NCBI GenBank assembly: GCA_030042795.1
Contig: JASHYZ010000434.1
Span: forward strand, 1 to 7,974
Source: Terriglobia bacterium
Lineage (GTDB): Bacteria; Acidobacteriota; Terriglobia; UBA7540
Direction: 5' to 3'
DNA length: 7,974 bases
Shown here one piece after another: positions 6,327 through 7,974 of the stretch (position 1 is the stretch's first letter; each line of letters begins with the position of its first letter). Position numbers and translations under genes: made by a program. The notes under the pieces are model-generated. The model was not told the origin of the DNA. It saw nothing but the letters and a program-made list of their open reading frames with translations, and did no database searches.

Positions 6327-6416
6327 GGTAGCCACGGTTGGCGCTTTTCCAACCGTGGGCTTTTCCCCTGTAGCCCATAACAACCCACGGTCAGGACAGC
6401 GCTGACCGTGGCTACC
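6327..6416. repeat. GTAGC-family repeat doublet, copy 2 (complete)
   Basis: This 90-bp unit is made of two inverted hairpins. The forward one begins GGTAGC, stem CCACGGTTGG, loop CGCTTTT, stem CCAACCGTGG and tail GCTTTT. The inverted one has CCACGGTCAG (6385-6394), loop GACAGCG and CTGACCGTGG (6402-6411), ending in CTACC. Because the outer ends are complementary, the whole unit can also fold into one long hairpin, as in REPINs. AGCG before and CCGCT after continue the symmetry. It lies 130 bp upstream of the next gene. Confidence 0.9.
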
Positions 6417-6534
6417 CCGCTACGGGGAGCCAGAACTGCTGGACTGCCACGTGCACTAGCCCACCAAGCGGAAGTACGCAGTAACTTTTGACTGGCTGCG
6501 CCCTGCACTCAACATGTTCCGCGGATCAGACTGG

Positions 6535-6539
6535 GGAGG
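6535..6539 (+). promoter_or_regulatory. Ribosome binding site deciding the start at 6547
   Basis: GGAGG, within GGGGAGGT, lies 7 bases before the ATG at 6547. The longer frame from ATG 6514 has no such site and would place this sequence inside the coding region. Confidence 0.8.
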
Positions 6540-6546
6540 TCCAAAA

Positions 6547-7215
6547 ATGACAGTTGCAACCCTCTTAGTCGCAGTGGCCGCACTGCTTAACGCTGGCCGG
6601 TCCGCTTACGGGACGGGCACAGCAGCCCCGGGCTACTGGAAAGGTGTTCTCGATATCGTCAGCTACGACTACACCACAGCGACGGAAGAAGTTTTGGGCG
6701 GGTCACACGCCGCGTACAACATCGCCAACGTTGTGCACAGCACCTATAAGATCTACCAAAACCCCACTGGCACGGTGCGGCGCGAACTCACTTTCTTGAG
6801 CCGAAACCGAGTCATTGAACCGTCACTCGATTACGCGCTCTTCGACTACGGCGCGGGTCATGTCCTGGCTTGGGACAAAGGAAGCGACCGTGTGGAGCGC
6901 AGCGATTTTCGAATGCCGGCAAGCCCTTCGAACCTAGGCACGCGCTCCATCCTCGGGCATCTTTGCACGGGCTACGAATACAACTGGGAAGAGTCTGGCG
7001 CTAAGGTACAACGGGTACAGTGGTTCGTGACCGGAGACGGCTTCCGTGACCCCCTGCTGGATACTATTCATATCTACCGTGGCCAAGACATCTTGAGCTA
7101 CATCGAAATTCGTGTGATGACGCGGCTGGACGCTGTGGGACCCCTGCCGGCCACGATGTTCGAGCCTCCTCCGGGCATGCCCGTTTACGACGTGGGCCGA
7201 CAGGACACACGCTGA
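6547..7215 (+). CDS. Exported protein of unknown function
   Basis: The protein has 222 residues. The start is set by the strong ribosome binding site. Residues 1-21 are hydrophobic (MTVATLLVAVAALLNAG, then RSAYG) and look like a signal peptide, although the usual N-terminal Lys or Arg is absent. The ATG at 6514 would add Arg and Lys, so that start cannot be fully excluded. The rest is soluble and beta-rich: YWKGVLDIVSYDY (30-42), RRELTFLSRNRVIEP (78-92), and SILGHLCTGYEYNWEESG (134-151) with the only cysteine. IEIRVMTRLDAVGPLP (186-201) leads into TMFEPPPGMPVYD. The ILGxxCxGY...W...LP..MFxPPxGM layout recalls LolA/DUF4412-like periplasmic beta-sheet proteins, but the likeness is weak. It stands alone between two repeat elements. 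Confidence 0.8.
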   Translation: MTVATLLVAVAALLNAGRSAYGTGTAAPGYWKGVLDIVSYDYTTATEEVLGGSHAAYNIANVVHSTYKIYQNPTGTVRRELTFLSRNRVIEPSLDYALFDYGAGHVLAWDKGSDRVERSDFRMPASPSNLGTRSILGHLCTGYEYNWEESGAKVQRVQWFVTGDGFRDPLLDTIHIYRGQDILSYIEIRVMTRLDAVGPLPATMFEPPPGMPVYDVGRQDTR

Positions 7216-7236
7216 TTTGCACGGGCAAGCCAGCCA

Positions 7237-7363
7237 GGTAGCGCAGAGTCTGTGCTTTTCAGACTCTGCGGCATCTCGTCGGGGCCTTTCTTTGGCTAGG
7301 CTATTTCAATAATGGGGACACGAGAAACCGCAGAGTTTCTGAGAAGCGAAACTCTGCGCTACC
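7237..7363. repeat. Inverted pair of GTAGC-family hairpins downstream of the exported-protein gene
   Basis: The forward copy has GGTAGC (7237-7242), stem GCAGAGTCTG (7243-7252), loop TGCTTTT, stem CAGACTCTGC (7260-7269) and GGC. The inverted copy has GCAGAGTTTC (7330-7339), loop, GAAACTCTGC (7348-7357) and GCTACC (7358-7363). TCTCGT (7274-7279) and ACGAGA (7320-7325) pair across the middle, so the unit can fold as a three-way structure or one long hairpin. It begins 21 bp after the stop at 7215 and may serve as that gene's terminator. Confidence 0.85.
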
Positions 7364-7370
7364 CCGCTAT

Positions 7371-7524
7371 CCAAATCCCACAGTTACCAACCCGCCTGGG
7401 CCGGCCGACGGCGGGGCTGGCGACGACCTCAATTCCGTGACGAACCTAAACTTTGTGACACCCTACGCGGCCAGTTCATTCAATGCCACGGAGTACACCC
7501 AGTACTCGTGCGCCGGCGGAGCGC
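7371..7524 (+). pseudogene. Coding fragment captured between two repeat units
   Basis: The frame from 7371 reads PNPTVTNPPGPADGGAGDDL, continues through NFVTPYAASSFNATEYTQYS and ends C-A-G-G just where the repeat takes over. The first in-frame stop (TAG 7527) lies inside the repeat. There is no start codon with a ribosome binding site; leftwards the frame runs into the inverted hairpin. The Asn, Thr, Ser, Pro and Gly-rich composition fits a secreted protein like the others here. I infer an internal piece of a lost gene. A chance open frame of about 50 codons remains possible. Confidence 0.45.
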
Positions 7525-7614
7525 GGTAGCCACGGTTGGCGCTTTTCCAACCGTGGGCTTTTCCCCTGTAGCCCATAACAACCCGCGGTCAGGACAGCGC
7601 TGACCGTGGCTACC
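7525..7614. repeat. GTAGC-family repeat doublet, copy 3 (complete)
   Basis: It is identical to copy 2 over 90 bp except A to G at 7585, in the left arm of the inverted hairpin. The change turns an A-U pair into a G-U pair, so RNA folding is retained. GGAGCGC before it is shared with copy 1. Confidence 0.9.
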
Positions 7615-7733
7615 TCGCTTCGGTTAGTTCTTGTCGACTATCTGTGAGCCTTGGGGGAAGCCTGTGTTTGACGTTCTTAGTATCGCCAACGCCGTGTTCC
7701 TTCGAGTCAAAGAGAACAAGGGAAATAAAGTGC
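7615..7733. other. Spacer upstream of the 7734 promoter
   Basis: No gene or element was recognised. A plus-strand frame from TTG 7631 passes through this stretch and then through the promoter; it is not protein-like. Confidence 0.4.
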
Positions 7734-7762
7734 TTGACAGAACGAACGGCCGTGCCTATTAT
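7734..7762 (+). promoter_or_regulatory. Sigma-70-type promoter with a TA tract starting in the -10 box
   Basis: TTGACA (7734-7739), a 17-bp spacer and TATTAT (7757-7762) match the housekeeping consensus: -35 perfect, -10 five of six, ideal spacing. The -10 runs into an alternating TA tract (7760-7776). The start of transcription would be near 7769-7771, giving a leader of about 55 bases containing the small hairpin GCGGC-AGC-GCCGC (7783-7795). Confidence 0.8.
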
Positions 7763-7776
7763 ATATATATATATAT
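7760..7776. repeat. TA dinucleotide tract, about eight units
   Basis: Seventeen bases of strictly alternating T and A begin inside the -10 box and cover the expected transcription start. It is the only simple sequence repeat in the window. Confidence 0.9.
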
Positions 7777-7813
7777 CATAGAGCGGCAGCGCCGCCTACA
7801 GTTCAAATATAAT

Positions 7814-7819
7814 AGGAGG
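7814..7819 (+). promoter_or_regulatory. Strong ribosome binding site
   Basis: A perfect AGGAGG, 6 bases before ATG 7826. Together with the near-consensus promoter it implies high expression of the following gene. Confidence 0.85.
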
Positions 7820-7825
7820 ACTTAA

Positions 7826-7974
7826 ATGAGAACAATTGGAGAAGTTGAGGCCCAGTTTGAAGAGAAAGTTTCTGAAGTATTAAAAGAATTGAGTATTCCG
7901 ACAAGTGGTTTGCAACCCGAAGTCCGCATTCGCGGTGAATCAAGAAAGAAACGGCAGAGCGCGTCTTTTGAAAC
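7826..7974 (+). CDS. Unknown protein, N-terminal part only (3' partial)
   Basis: Forty-nine codons are visible before the window ends: MRTIGEVEAQFEEKVSEVLK, then ELSIPTSGLQPEVRIRGESR and KKRQSASFE. The first 22 residues form a charged, Glu-rich amphipathic helix. A short loop, a predicted strand (PEVRIRG) and a basic patch (SRKKRQ) follow. There is no signal peptide, unlike most neighbours, so the product is probably cytoplasmic. The opening GEVEAQ recalls the start of some DUF2294-type proteins, but the rest does not clearly match and I assign no family. The gene and its leader are richer in A and T than the genes to the left, which with the consensus promoter could indicate acquisition from elsewhere. 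Confidence 0.75.
   Translation, partial: MRTIGEVEAQFEEKVSEVLKELSIPTSGLQPEVRIRGESRKKRQSASFE

Noticed and set aside
4714..6383. Two minus-strand frames (4714-4989 and 6129-6383) that begin with the same peptide, MLWATGEKPTVGKAP
   Set aside because: The shared peptide is a translation of the repeat doublet read antisense. It is not a gene family.
6514..6546. Longer start for the exported protein at ATG 6514
   Set aside because: No ribosome binding site, while GGAGG lies 7 bases before ATG 6547. It is kept only as a minor alternative because the short form lacks a basic N-terminus.
4933..7614. CRISPR array from three near-identical repeats
   Set aside because: The repeats are 90 bp, palindromic doublets separated by more than 1 kb of unrelated genes. 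There are no regular spacers and no cas genes.
7631..7825. Plus-strand frame of 64 codons
   Set aside because: It starts at TTG without a ribosome binding site, runs through the promoter and TA tract (YIYIYI), and ends where the real leader begins.

Overview
The window looks like chromosomal DNA of a GC-rich, Gram-negative soil-type bacterium. Acidobacteriota (Solibacter/Bryobacter-like) is my best guess, with Verrucomicrobiota or Planctomycetota as alternatives. This rests on three things: a PEP-CTERM protein, long secreted proteins with Ig-like and Fn3-like modules, and many 'GTAGC...' palindromic intergenic repeats. No taxonomic marker gene is present, so the assignment is inference.

Layout. 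Bases 3-2513 (+) hold the 3' part of a large, probably secreted modular protein. Bases 2514-3067 are a repeat-rich spacer with hairpins of two families and a short stretch of broken coding sequence. Bases 2976-4079 (+) hold a Big_2/Ig-like, cysteine-rich secreted protein whose 5' end seems to have been replaced by repeat DNA. It is followed 10 bp later by a 276-residue exported protein with STN/secretin-like beta-alpha-beta repeats (4090-4920); the two form a clear two-gene unit. A truncated repeat doublet (4933-5009) is fused directly to the last third of a VapC PIN-domain toxin (5009-5173). A PEP-CTERM protein lies on the minus strand (5304-5945). A spacer of about 600 bp with a second-family hairpin and a complete repeat doublet precedes a 222-residue exported protein of unknown function (6547-7215, +). 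The last 760 bp contain an inverted hairpin pair, a captured coding fragment and a third doublet copy. They end with a near-consensus promoter that drives a gene running off the window (7826 onward). A TA dinucleotide tract starts inside the -10 box of that promoter.

Themes. Almost every recognisable protein is exported or surface-related. The spaces between genes are occupied by REP/REPIN-like hairpin elements: the stem sequence changes from copy to copy while base pairing, the flanking GTAGC and the pyrimidine-rich loop are kept. These elements lie at or next to the break of at least two damaged genes (the Big_2 gene and vapC). No transposase or RAYT gene is visible in the window. I see no tRNA, rRNA, CRISPR array or complete insertion sequence.
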